A stretch of 64,000 bases of DNA, from the NCBI RefSeq assembly GCF_005280735.1, contig NZ_CP040077.1:496001-560000 (forward strand). Reading direction: 5' to 3'. The notes beneath the pieces were generated by a model. That model ran no database searches. It saw nothing but the letters and a program-made list of their open reading frames with translations, and was not told the origin of the DNA. Both the position numbers and the translations under genes were made by a program. Of this stretch, positions 32,130-40,528 are shown in pieces. This DNA comes from Trinickia violacea (GTDB lineage: Bacteria > Pseudomonadota > Gammaproteobacteria > Burkholderiales > Burkholderiaceae). Numbering within the stretch: the stretch's first letter is position 1; the number at the start of each line of letters is the position of its first letter.

Positions 32130-34703
32130 ATGAGTCATTCCCAAGACCAGATCGTCTTGCTGGCGCCGCTGACCGGTCCGGTCGTGCCGCTCGCGGACGT
32201 GCCGGACCCGGTGTTCTCGGGCGGCATGTTCGGCGACGGCATCGGGATCGATCCGCTCGAAGGCAAGCTCGTCGCGCCTTGCGACGGTGTGGTCATGCAT
32301 CTCGCGCGCACCGGCCATGCGGTGACGATCCAGACGCCCGAGGGCGCCGAGGTGCTGCTGCACATCGGCATCGACACGGTCGAGCTGAACGGCAAGGGCT
32401 TTGCGCCGATGGTCGAGCAGGGCGCGCAGGTGCGCGCGGGCGACGTGCTGATCGAGTTCGATCAGGACATCGTCGCTCAGAGCGCGCACAGCCTGGTTTC
32501 CGTGGTGGCGATTGCGAATTCGGATCAGTTCGACGTCGTCGAGCGCGCCGGGCGCGGGCTCGCGAAAGCGGGCGCAACCCAGCTGCTCGTGCTGCGGCCG
32601 AAGGCGGGGGTTCAGACGCGTGCCGTCGACGCTTCGTCGATCGTGCAAGACGAGGCACGCCGTCAGATCACGCTGTCGCAGGCAGGCGGCCTGCATGCGC
32701 GGCCGGCTGCGCGTGCCCGTGAAGCGGCGCGCGGGATCGATGCGCGCGTCGAGGTTCGCTATGACGGCAAGCGCGCACCGATCGAGAGCGTTGTCGGCCT
32801 GCTCGGACTCGGTGCGGGCGAAGGCGCGACGGTCGAGATTCTCGCCGTCGGTCCGCAAGCACGGCAGGCGATCGATGCGGTCGCCTGCGAGCTGCTGCGC
32901 GAAGTGCATGGCGAACTCGAGGAAAAACCGGCGCGCGCGGTCTCGCCCGCACCGGTCCAAAAGGCGCGCCCGGCCGGCGCGCCGCTCGATGGCGAGCCCC
33001 TCGACCCGAACACGCTCGCCGGCGTGTGCGCGGCGCCCGGCATCGCGGTCGGCAAGCTCGTGCGCTGGGATAACGCCGAACTCGCGCCGCCCGAGGCCGC
33101 GAATGGCACGCCGGCGGCGGAAAGCCGCCTGCTCGACAAGGCGCTCGCCACGGTCGACGCCGAACTGAACACGACGGTGCGTGACGCGTCGCAGCGCGGT
33201 GCGGTTGGCGAGGCGGGCATTTTCGCGGTGCACCGCGTGCTGCTCGAAGATCCGACGCTCGTCGACGCCGCGCGCGACCTCATCAGCCTCGGCAAGAGCG
33301 CGGGCTACGCGTGGCGCGAAGCGATCCGCGCACAGATCGCACTCCTGATGAAGGTCGAAGACATGCTGCTCGCCGAGCGTGCCGCCGATCTGCGCGACAT
33401 CGAAAAGCGCGTGCTGCGCGCACTCGGCTACTCGAGCGCGACGACGCGCACGCTGCCCGAAGAGACGGTGCTGGCTGCGCAGGAATTCACGCCGTCCGAT
33501 CTGTCCTCGCTGGACCGCACGCGCGTGACCGCGCTCGTGATGGCGGGCGGCGGCGCCACCTCGCATGCGGCGATCATCGCGCGGCAAAGCGGCATTCCGG
33601 CGCTCGTCGCGATCGGCGACATGCTGCACGCGGTGCCCGAAGGCACGCAGGTGGTCGTCGATGCGAGCGCGGGGCGCCTCGAATACGCGCCGACCGAACT
33701 CGACGTCGAACGCGCGCGGCTCGAACGCCAGCGCCTGGCCGGCGTGCGCGAAGCGAACCGTCGCACGTCGCAGGAAGCGGCCGTGACGAGCGACGGCCGC
33801 GCGATCGAAATCGCGGCCAACATCGCGACGCTCGACGACGCGAAGACCGCCGTCGACAACGGCGCCGATGCCGTCGGCCTGTTGCGCACCGAACTGCTCT
33901 TCATCCACCGCCAGGCGGCGCCGACCATCGACGAGCATCGCCAGAGCTACCAGTCGATCGTCGACGCGCTCGGCGGGCGCACCGCGATCATCCGCACGCT
34001 CGACGTCGGCGCGGACAAGGAAGTCGACTACCTGACGCTGCCGCCGGAACCGAACCCGGCGCTCGGCCTGCGCGGCATTCGTCTCGCGCAAGTGCGCCCG
34101 GACCTGCTCGACGATCAATTGCGCGGGCTCATCGCGGTGCAGCCGCACGGCGCCGTGCGCATCCTGCTGCCGATGGTGACCGACGCGGGCGAACTGATCG
34201 CACTGAGAAAACGCATCGACGAGTTCGCGCGCGCCGCGGGCCGCACCGATCCGATCGAGGTGGGCGTGATGATCGAAGTGCCGTCGGCGGCGCTGCTGGC
34301 CGATCAGCTGTCGCAGCACGCGGACTTCCTGTCGATCGGCACCAACGACCTCACGCAATACACGCTCGCGATGGACCGCTGCCAGCGCGATCTCGCCGCG
34401 CAAGCGGATGGTCTGCATCCGGCGGTGCTGCGCTTGATCGACATGACCGTGAAGGGCGCGGCCAAGCACGGCAAGTGGGTCGGCGTCTGCGGCGCGCTCG
34501 GCGGCGATCCGCTCGCGGTGCCGCTGCTGGTCGGCCTCGGCGTGACGGAATTATCGGTGGATCCGGTCTCCGTGCCGGGCATCAAGGCGCGTGTACGCCG
34601 CCTCGATTATCAACTGTGCCGCCAGCGTGCCCAGGATGCCCTGGCGCTCGATTCGGCACAGGCGGTAAGAGCAGTGAGCCGCGAAATCTGGCCGCTCGAC
34701 TGA
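32130..34703 (+). CDS. nagF: Multiphosphoryl transfer protein EIIA(Glc)-HPr-EI
   Basis: An 857-residue fusion that carries phosphate from PEP to the GlcNAc transporter. Residues about 1-150 are EIIA(Glc)-like with the active His78 in LLHIGIDTVELNG. About 172-265 are HPr with His189 in GGLHARPAAR and a serine (about 220) in the position of HPr Ser46. The rest is enzyme I with His479 in GGGATSHAAIIARQ, GLLRTELLFIHR and SIGTNDLTQYTLAMDR. GAGGAG nine bases before the ATG at 32130 favours it over an ATG at 32103. With NagE it makes a self-contained PTS that does not need the general HPr/EI. Confidence 0.94.
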   Translation: MSHSQDQIVLLAPLTGPVVPLADVPDPVFSGGMFGDGIGIDPLEGKLVAPCDGVVMHLARTGHAVTIQTPEGAEVLLHIGIDTVELNGKGFAPMVEQGAQVRAGDVLIEFDQDIVAQSAHSLVSVVAIANSDQFDVVERAGRGLAKAGATQLLVLRPKAGVQTRAVDASSIVQDEARRQITLSQAGGLHARPAARAREAARGIDARVEVRYDGKRAPIESVVGLLGLGAGEGATVEILAVGPQARQAIDAVACELLREVHGELEEKPARAVSPAPVQKARPAGAPLDGEPLDPNTLAGVCAAPGIAVGKLVRWDNAELAPPEAANGTPAAESRLLDKALATVDAELNTTVRDASQRGAVGEAGIFAVHRVLLEDPTLVDAARDLISLGKSAGYAWREAIRAQIALLMKVEDMLLAERAADLRDIEKRVLRALGYSSATTRTLPEETVLAAQEFTPSDLSSLDRTRVTALVMAGGGATSHAAIIARQSGIPALVAIGDMLHAVPEGTQVVVDASAGRLEYAPTELDVERARLERQRLAGVREANRRTSQEAAVTSDGRAIEIAANIATLDDAKTAVDNGADAVGLLRTELLFIHRQAAPTIDEHRQSYQSIVDALGGRTAIIRTLDVGADKEVDYLTLPPEPNPALGLRGIRLAQVRPDLLDDQLRGLIAVQPHGAVRILLPMVTDAGELIALRKRIDEFARAAGRTDPIEVGVMIEVPSAALLADQLSQHADFLSIGTNDLTQYTLAMDRCQRDLAAQADGLHPAVLRLIDMTVKGAAKHGKWVGVCGALGGDPLAVPLLVGLGVTELSVDPVSVPGIKARVRRLDYQLCRQRAQDALALDSAQAVRAVSREIWPLD

Positions 34704-34736
34704 GCGCTCCCGAAACCTGGCGCATCGCGCCATGCT

Positions 34737-34762
34737 CCCCAAGGCCGTAAAAAGCCTTGGGG
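34737..34762 (+). other. Intercistronic hairpin between nagF and nagE
   Basis: Nine-base perfect stem CCCCAAGGC/GCCTTGGGG with an A-rich eight-base loop, 34 bases after the nagF stop. No T run follows, so it may set relative mRNA levels of nagF and nagE by stabilising the upstream transcript. Confidence 0.55.
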
Positions 34763-34874
34763 CAGGGCAGGTGTTTGTCCAAGAACGCTTCAGTCAGGCT
34801 GGAAATCGCAAGATTCAAGTAGAGCAATCGACTTAACGACCCAACGACGAGACACATTAGGATTGGAGGAATCA

Positions 34875-36638
34875 ATGGACGCGAATCCATTTTTGAAAGT
34901 GCAGCGCCTAGGGCGCGCGCTGATGCTGCCGATTGCGGTGCTGCCGGTCGCAGGCATTCTGCTGCGGCTCGGCCAGGCCGACGTTTTGAACATGAAGATG
35001 ATCGCGGATGCGGGCGGCGCGATCTTCGACAATTTGCCGTTGCTGTTCGCAATCGGCGTGGCGGTGGGTTTCGCGAAGGACAATAACGGCGTGGCGGCGC
35101 TGGCGGGGGCGATCGGCTACCTCGTCGAAATCGCGGTGATGAAGGACATCAACGACAAGCTCAACATGGGCGTGCTGTCGGGGATCATCGCCGGTATCGT
35201 CGCGGGGACGCTCTACAACAAATACAAAGACATCAAGCTGCCTGACTACCTCGCGTTCTTCGGAGGGAAACGCTTCGTGCCGATCATCACGGGGCTGGTC
35301 TGCGTGGTGCTCGGGATCGTGTTCGGCTACGTCTGGCAGCCCGTGCAGGCGGCGATCGACGCAGCCGGCCACTGGCTCACCACGGCGGGCGCGATCGGCG
35401 TGTTCGTGTTCGGCGTGCTGAACCGGCTGCTGCTCGTTACCGGGCTGCATCACATCCTCAACTCGCTCGCATGGTTCGTGTTCGGCACGTTCACGCCGGC
35501 GGGCGGCGGCGCTGCCGTGACCGGCGACCTGCACCGCTTCTTCGCGGGCGACCCGACCGCGGGCGGCTTCATGACGGGCTTCTTCCCGATCATGATGTTC
35601 GGCCTGCCGGCCGCGTGCCTTGCGATGCTGCATGAAGCGCCGAAGGAGCGCCGCGCGATGGTGGGCGGCCTGTTGTTCTCGATGGCGCTGACGTCGTTCC
35701 TGACCGGCGTGACCGAGCCGATCGAGTTCAGCTTCATGTTCCTCGCTCCGGTGCTCTACGCGATCCACGCGGTGCTGACGGGGCTGTCGCTCGCGATCTG
35801 CTCGGCGCTCGGCATCCACCTCGGCTTCACGTTCTCGGCCGGTGCGATCGACTATGTGCTGAACTACGGCCTGTCGACGAAGGGCTGGCTCGCGATTCCG
35901 ATCGGGATCGCCTACTCGGTCGTCTACTACGGCTTGTTCCGCTTCTTCATCCGCAAGTTCAACATGGCGACGCCGGGCCGCGAGCCGGCCACTGCCGACG
36001 CGCAAGTCGAATCGTTCGCTTCGGGCGGCTTCGTTGCGCCGGCAGCCGGTGCCGCCGTGCCGCGCGCTCAACGCTATATCGCGGCGCTCGGCGGCGCGGC
36101 GAACCTGACGCTCGTCGATGCTTGCACGACGCGTCTGCGTCTGCAGGTGGCCTATGCGGACAAGGTCTCGGAAGCGGAGTTGAAGACGATCGGCGCGCGC
36201 GGCGTGCTCAAGCGCGGCGCGAATGCGGTGCAGGTGATCATCGGACCGGAGGCGGACATCATCGCCGACGAAATTCGTGCGGCGATCGGCAGCGGCGACG
36301 CCGGTGCGACCGTGGCGGGCGGTGCCAAGGCGGCAACTGCGGCGGTGCCGGTGGCGTCGTCGGAGGCGGGCCCGCTCGATCCGGAACCGGCGCGCTGGCT
36401 CGCGGTGTTCGGCGGCGCGACGAACGTCGTGTCGCTCGACGCGGTGGCGTCGACGCGCCTGCGCGTCGTCGTGCGCGATCCGTCGGCAGTCGACCGTTCG
36501 CGCCTCGCGTCGCTCGATGTGGCGTGGGTGTCGGCCGATACATTCCACATCGTCTGCGGCCAAGCGGCAAAGCGCTATGAGGAGCACCTGACGGCGCGCC
36601 TGCCGTCGACGGGTGGCGCCGCGCCTCAGCCGGCGTAA
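34875..36638 (+). CDS. nagE: PTS N-acetylglucosamine transporter EIIBC with a second, degenerate EIIB
   Basis: Inner-membrane permease that takes up and phosphorylates GlcNAc. The 587-residue protein has an EIIC domain of about ten helices (residues 1-375; GLHHILNSLAWFVFGTF and GVTEPIEFSFMFLAPVLY are typical). EIIB at about 395-480 has the phosphorylated Cys417 in VDACTTRLRLQ. A second EIIB-like copy follows at about 500-580 (LAVFGGATNVVSLDAVASTRLR), where the cysteine position is Val524, so it cannot be phosphorylated. No EIIA is fused; NagF supplies it. GGAGGA precedes the ATG at 34875. Confidence 0.94.
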   Translation: MDANPFLKVQRLGRALMLPIAVLPVAGILLRLGQADVLNMKMIADAGGAIFDNLPLLFAIGVAVGFAKDNNGVAALAGAIGYLVEIAVMKDINDKLNMGVLSGIIAGIVAGTLYNKYKDIKLPDYLAFFGGKRFVPIITGLVCVVLGIVFGYVWQPVQAAIDAAGHWLTTAGAIGVFVFGVLNRLLLVTGLHHILNSLAWFVFGTFTPAGGGAAVTGDLHRFFAGDPTAGGFMTGFFPIMMFGLPAACLAMLHEAPKERRAMVGGLLFSMALTSFLTGVTEPIEFSFMFLAPVLYAIHAVLTGLSLAICSALGIHLGFTFSAGAIDYVLNYGLSTKGWLAIPIGIAYSVVYYGLFRFFIRKFNMATPGREPATADAQVESFASGGFVAPAAGAAVPRAQRYIAALGGAANLTLVDACTTRLRLQVAYADKVSEAELKTIGARGVLKRGANAVQVIIGPEADIIADEIRAAIGSGDAGATVAGGAKAATAAVPVASSEAGPLDPEPARWLAVFGGATNVVSLDAVASTRLRVVVRDPSAVDRSRLASLDVAWVSADTFHIVCGQAAKRYEEHLTARLPSTGGAAPQPA

Positions 36639-36676
36639 TGTGATCCGCCAGCCGCCCTCGGGCGGGAGCGAAAAGG

Positions 36677-36720
36677 GGGCGTTCTGCGCGGCGGTTGGCT
36701 TGCCGGGTAGAACGCCCTTG
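36677..36720 (+). terminator. Probable terminator of the nag operon
   Basis: Nine-base perfect stem GGGCGTTCT/AGAACGCCC with a 23-base GC-rich loop, then TTGTTGTTT. It starts 39 bases after the nagE stop. Confidence 0.6.
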
Positions 36721-36883
36721 TTGTTTCCGCGCGATATCGGCGGATTTTCAGCGAGGCCGGATTAACGCGATTTTCGCGCGATTTAATCGATGAAATAGCG
36801 GTCGAATCGCTGGAATATCAGTGGCTGAATTAGCCGAGCTTGTTGTTTTAGATTAACCGATGGCGGATTTTCACGGCATGAAG
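36721..36883. other. AT-richer gene-free spacer between nag and cyd genes
   Basis: No gene seen. Base composition drops compared with flanks (several TTTTC, TTAAT and GATTAA runs), suggesting untranslated or recently acquired sequence. Together with its two bordering terminators it fills the gap between convergent nagE and cydX. Confidence 0.4.
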
Positions 36884-36915
36884 AAAAAAGCCCTCGTCAA
36901 ATACGAGGGCTTTTT
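36884..36915. terminator. Bidirectional terminator after cydX
   Basis: Stem GCCCTCGT/ACGAGGGC with a five-base loop, flanked by A6 on one side and T5 on the other. It ends the leftward cyd transcript 65 bases after the cydX stop and would also stop rightward read-through. Confidence 0.85.
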
Positions 36916-36979
36916 ATTGCTAAGACGATAACGACGCCTCGATGCTGCTACGCGCGTTCTGTCCGGAAAGGCCGATACG

Positions 36980-37096
36980 TCATTTCACCTTGCGTTTGGA
37001 AGGCTCGCTACCTTGCTCCGATTCGAGCCACATCACGTTGATGACGCCGAACGCCAGCGCCACGCCAATGCCGAGAATCCAGCTGAAGTACCACAT
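36980..37096 (-). CDS. cydX: Cytochrome bd oxidase small subunit CydX
   Basis: A 38-residue frame, start ATG at 37096, TGA at 36980. MWYFSWILGIGVALAFGVIN is the conserved CydX sequence: a single transmembrane helix followed by a short charged tail (ESEQGSEPSKRKVK). CydX binds CydA and is needed for a stable, active bd oxidase. A GAGGAG ribosome-binding site lies just before the start and the gene follows cydB by 60 bases. Confidence 0.93.
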   Translation of the reverse strand: MWYFSWILGIGVALAFGVINVMWLESEQGSEPSKRKVK

Positions 37097-37156
37097 GATC
37101 CACTCCTCTTTGATCTGATGTCCGGCGCGCGCGGCGCGGGGCTGCGCGCTGCGGTC

Positions 37157-38293
37157 TCAATACATCGAATGCTTGTTCTGCTCGAGTGCCTGATGCGTGA
37201 CCTTGCCGCGCATCACGCGATACACCCAGCCGGTGTAGAGCAGCACGATCGGCAGGAACACGATCACCGCGCCGAGCATGATCTCGAGCGTCAGATGGCT
37301 CGACGTCGAATCCCACACCGTGAGGCTGCTCTTCGGATCGAGCGACGACGGCATGATGAACGGAAACATCGAGAAGCCCGCCGTCAAAATCACGCCGGTG
37401 ATCATGAGCCCGGTTGAGATGAACGCGGTCTTTTCGAGGCGCGAGCCGGCGAGCACGAGCGCGAACAGACCGCCCACGATGCCGGCGACCGGCGCGACGA
37501 TCATCCACGGATAGTGCGCGTAGTTCACGAGCCACATGCCTGCGCCGGCTTCGGCATTTTTGAGGAGCGGGTTCGCGACGGCATCGAGCGGCGCCGGGTT
37601 CGTGATCTCATAGCCGCCGATGACCGTCGCCACCAGCACGCCGGCGATCATGAAGAACACGACCGCCGCGAGCGACGCAATGCGCAGCGCGACAGAGGCG
37701 CGCCGCGCAATCGCGCCGTCGCTCTTCAGCTTCACGAACGCCGCGCCGTGCGCCACCAGCATCGCGACGCTCACGAGCCCGCACAGCACCGCGAACGGAT
37801 TGAGCAACGCGAAGAAGCCACCGTGATACGTGACGCGCAAGTCGTTGTCGAACGAAAACGGCACGCCTTGGAGCAGATTGCCGAACGCGACGCCGAACAC
37901 GAGCGCCGGCACGAAGCCGCCGATGAAGAGTGCCCAGTCCCACGCGCTGCGCCAGCGCGGATCGGCGCGCTTGCTGCGGTAGTCGAAGCCGACGGGCCGC
38001 AGGAACAGCGAGAACAGCACGAGCAGCATCGCGAAGTAAAAGCCCGAGAACGACGCCGCGTAGACGAGCGGCCAAGCGGCAAACATCGCGCCGCCGGCGG
38101 TGATGAGCCATACCTGATTGCCTTCCCAGGTCGCGCCGACCGTATTCACGACGATGCGCCGTTCCTCATCCGTCTTGGCGATGAAGGGCAGCAATATCGC
38201 GGCGCCCATGTCGAAACCGTCGGTGAGCGCGAAGCCGATCAGCAGCACGCCGATCAGCGCCCACCAGATCAGCTTGAGGGTTGCGTAATCCAT
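37157..38293 (-). CDS. cydB: Cytochrome bd ubiquinol oxidase subunit II
   Basis: A 378-residue membrane subunit with about eight helices. The N-terminus LIWWALIGVLLIGFALTDGFDMG and TVGATWEGNQVWLITAGGAMFAAWP are strongly typical; YAHYPWMIVAP and WDSTSSHLTLEIMLGAVIVFLP mark the C-terminal half. It pairs with CydA to reduce oxygen using quinol, at high oxygen affinity. Downstream of cydA by 34 bases. Confidence 0.96.
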   Translation of the reverse strand: MDYATLKLIWWALIGVLLIGFALTDGFDMGAAILLPFIAKTDEERRIVVNTVGATWEGNQVWLITAGGAMFAAWPLVYAASFSGFYFAMLLVLFSLFLRPVGFDYRSKRADPRWRSAWDWALFIGGFVPALVFGVAFGNLLQGVPFSFDNDLRVTYHGGFFALLNPFAVLCGLVSVAMLVAHGAAFVKLKSDGAIARRASVALRIASLAAVVFFMIAGVLVATVIGGYEITNPAPLDAVANPLLKNAEAGAGMWLVNYAHYPWMIVAPVAGIVGGLFALVLAGSRLEKTAFISTGLMITGVILTAGFSMFPFIMPSSLDPKSSLTVWDSTSSHLTLEIMLGAVIVFLPIVLLYTGWVYRVMRGKVTHQALEQNKHSMY

Positions 38294-38327
38294 GATGATT
38301 CTTTCCCTTGGTTAGACGCGTGACGCG

Positions 38328-39923
38328 TTACGCCGTGGTGCGGCCCGAGAGTGCCGCGCGATCGTGCTCGCTGAGTTCGTGGTGGTAGCGCCCCGTATGC
38401 AGCGACGACGGGCCGAGGCGCGCGTACTTGAACATCAGCGTGATCTCCACGATGAAGAGCGCCGTGTAGAACACCACGAAGCCGGCAATGCTCAGATACA
38501 AGTCACTGGGGGCAAGGCTCGACGCGGACAAGTGGGTCGGCAGAATGCCGGCGATCGTCCACGGCTGACGGCCGAGCTCGGCCACCACCCAGCCGAATTC
38601 CGCGGCGAGCCAAGGCAGCGGAATCGCCCACACGGCCCAGCGCAGGAACCAGCGCTTGTTTTCCTGCAGCAGCGTGCGCCGCGCGCAGAACCAGAACGCG
38701 GCGATGAACGTCGCGAGGAACAGCATCCCCAGGCCGACCATGATGCGGAACGAGAAGAACACGGGCGCCACAGGCGGAATCGTCTTCTTCGCGGCCTCTT
38801 GGATTTGATCCGGCGTCGCGTCCGTCACGTTCGCTGTGAACTGCTTGAGCATCAGGCCGAAGCCGAGGTCGTCCTTGTACTTGTCGAAGGTGGCGCGCGT
38901 GGCGTCGGTCGTATCACCTTCCTTGATCTTCTGCAGCGCGCCGTACGCGATCATCCCGTTCTTGATGCGGCCTTCGTGGTCCGCGATCAGGTCCTTGAGG
39001 CCGATCACTTGCTCATCGAGCGAACGCGTCGCGATGATCCCGAGCGCGTACGGAATCCGGATCGCGTAATCGGTGCGCTGCGCCTCCTGATTGGGGATGC
39101 CGATCACCGTGAACGCCGCCGGCGCGGGCACGGTTTCCCATTCGGATTCGATCGCGGCGAGCTTGACCTTCTGCACTTCACCGGTGTTGTAGCCCGATTC
39201 GTCGCCAAGCACGATCACGCACAGCGTCGACGCCAAGCCGAAGCCCGCGGCGATCGCGAACGAGCGGAGCGCGAACTGGGTGTCGCGCTTCTTGAGCAGA
39301 TACCACGACGAGATGCCGAGCACGAACATCGAAGCCGTCACATAGCCCGCCGACACCGTGTGCACGAACTTCACCTGTGCGACCGGATTGAACACCACCT
39401 GGAAGAGACTCGTGAGCTCCATCCGCATCGTTTCGTAGTTGAACTCGGCGCCGACCGGATTGTTCATCCAGCCATTGGCGACGAGAATCCACAGCGCCGA
39501 GAGGTTGGAGCCGAGCGCCACGAGAAAGGTGACGATCAAGTGCTGGACTCTCGACAGCCGGTTCCAGCCGAAGAAGAACAGGCCGACGAAGGTCGACTCG
39601 AGGAAGAAGGCCATCAGCCCTTCGACGGCGAGCGGCACGCCGAAGATATCGCCGACGTAGTGCGAGTAGTACGACCAGTTCGTGCCGAACTGGAATTCGA
39701 GCGTGAGGCCGGTGACGACGCCCATCGCGAAGTTGATCCCGAAGAGCTTGCCCCAAAACTGGGTCATGTCCTTATAGATCTGCTTGCCGGTCATCACGTA
39801 GACCGCTTCCATGATGACGAGCAGCCAGGAAAGGCCGAGCGTCAGCGGCACGAACAGAAAGTGATACAGCGCCGTGATGGCGAACTGCAGCCGCGACAGG
39901 TCGACGACTTCACTGCTGAGCAT
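38328..39923 (-). CDS. cydA: Cytochrome bd ubiquinol oxidase subunit I
   Basis: Heme-bearing subunit, 531 residues. The heme b595/d ligand histidine region LSRLQFAITALYHFLFVP is at the start, followed by FQFGTNWSYYSHYVGDIFG, VGLFFFGWNRLSRVQH and the GRQPWTI loop (heme b558 side). A long insertion at about residues 250-380 is the quinol-binding Q-loop, making this the long (L) type as in E. coli. The start overlaps the cydP stop region by 14 bases. Confidence 0.96.
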   Translation of the reverse strand: MLSSEVVDLSRLQFAITALYHFLFVPLTLGLSWLLVIMEAVYVMTGKQIYKDMTQFWGKLFGINFAMGVVTGLTLEFQFGTNWSYYSHYVGDIFGVPLAVEGLMAFFLESTFVGLFFFGWNRLSRVQHLIVTFLVALGSNLSALWILVANGWMNNPVGAEFNYETMRMELTSLFQVVFNPVAQVKFVHTVSAGYVTASMFVLGISSWYLLKKRDTQFALRSFAIAAGFGLASTLCVIVLGDESGYNTGEVQKVKLAAIESEWETVPAPAAFTVIGIPNQEAQRTDYAIRIPYALGIIATRSLDEQVIGLKDLIADHEGRIKNGMIAYGALQKIKEGDTTDATRATFDKYKDDLGFGLMLKQFTANVTDATPDQIQEAAKKTIPPVAPVFFSFRIMVGLGMLFLATFIAAFWFCARRTLLQENKRWFLRWAVWAIPLPWLAAEFGWVVAELGRQPWTIAGILPTHLSASSLAPSDLYLSIAGFVVFYTALFIVEITLMFKYARLGPSSLHTGRYHHELSEHDRAALSGRTTA

Positions 39924-40197
39924 GTTGAGCTCCTTGGGACGAAGGGGACGCCGGCACGGCGAGCAGCGCCTGTGCGACTGCGGCGGGAGACATCGACATG
40001 TGCTCCGCCTGCGGGTGATTGAAGAAAGCGTATTTGAGCGCCATCAGGAGCACGAACTTGATCGCGAGCACGACGGTGATGTCGCGTGCGAGCGTTGGGC
40101 CATGCACCCAGGCGGCGATGCGTGCCCTGATGCCACGTTTCGGCGTGGGCGGACGCGCTCCATGCGGCGGATTTTGATTGGAGAGTGTGGTGGTCAT
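39910..40197 (-). CDS. cydP: Cytochrome oxidase putative small subunit CydP
   Basis: A 95-residue protein with a basic N-terminus, one transmembrane helix (ITVVLAIKFVLLMALKYAFF) followed by NHPQAEHMSMSP, and a low-complexity tail. It is the first gene of the cydP-cydA-cydB-cydX operon and overlaps cydA by 14 bases. The RDITVVLAIK-ALKYAFFNHP pattern fits the CydP family seen with beta-proteobacterial cyd genes. A helper or extra-subunit role is inferred from context. Confidence 0.8.
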   Translation of the reverse strand: MTTTLSNQNPPHGARPPTPKRGIRARIAAWVHGPTLARDITVVLAIKFVLLMALKYAFFNHPQAEHMSMSPAAVAQALLAVPASPSSQGAQHAQQ

Positions 40198-40450
40198 GAT
40201 TGTTTAGGGACGATGCTGCATTGCCTTTTCAATCGGAATTGCCTAACGCCGCTCGCATTCTTTTTAAACCGGACGAGATATGTTCACTGACAGATTCGGC
40301 TAAACCCTTGGGAAATATTACGGTATGCGGAGGATAACCCTTAGGGGGCAGATGCGACAAACGGTCGCGAAGCTTTCATGGTTGCTGCGGTTTTTTCGGG
40401 GATTGTTGTCGCAGAGCAAAGGCTTCCTGTGGTAGAGCAAGAGACAGACG
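40198..40450. other. Regulatory spacer upstream of the cyd operon
   Basis: No gene seen between cydP and the rpoH terminator. AT-rich stretches (TTTTTAAA near 40262, AAATATTACGG near 40313) are suitable for a leftward cyd promoter. I found no clear FNR/ANR palindrome (TTGAT-N4-ATCAA). Confidence 0.35.
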
Positions 40451-40482
40451 AAAAAAAGCCCGCCGTCGGAAGACGGCGGGCT
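40451..40482 (-). terminator. Terminator after rpoH
   Basis: Eleven-base perfect stem AGCCCGCCGTC/GACGGCGGGCT with a four-base loop and a seven-base T run on the minus strand, 47 bases after the rpoH stop. Confidence 0.9.
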
Positions 40483-40528
40483 CTCTACCCTCGAACCGGA
40501 AGCACGCCTGATCCGGCGCCCCGGTGGA

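Noticed and set aside
32073..36587. Antisense frames of 798 and 559 codons over nagF and nagE
   Set aside because: Shadows of strongly biased GC-rich genes; no family resemblance.
37008..37535. 175-codon minus-strand frame overlapping cydX and cydB
   Set aside because: Alternative frame of cydB; the 38-residue CydX frame in the same spot is clearly conserved instead.
38364..40022. 552-codon frame opposite cydA
   Set aside because: Arg/His/Glu-rich shadow frame; the cyd genes on the other strand are unambiguous.
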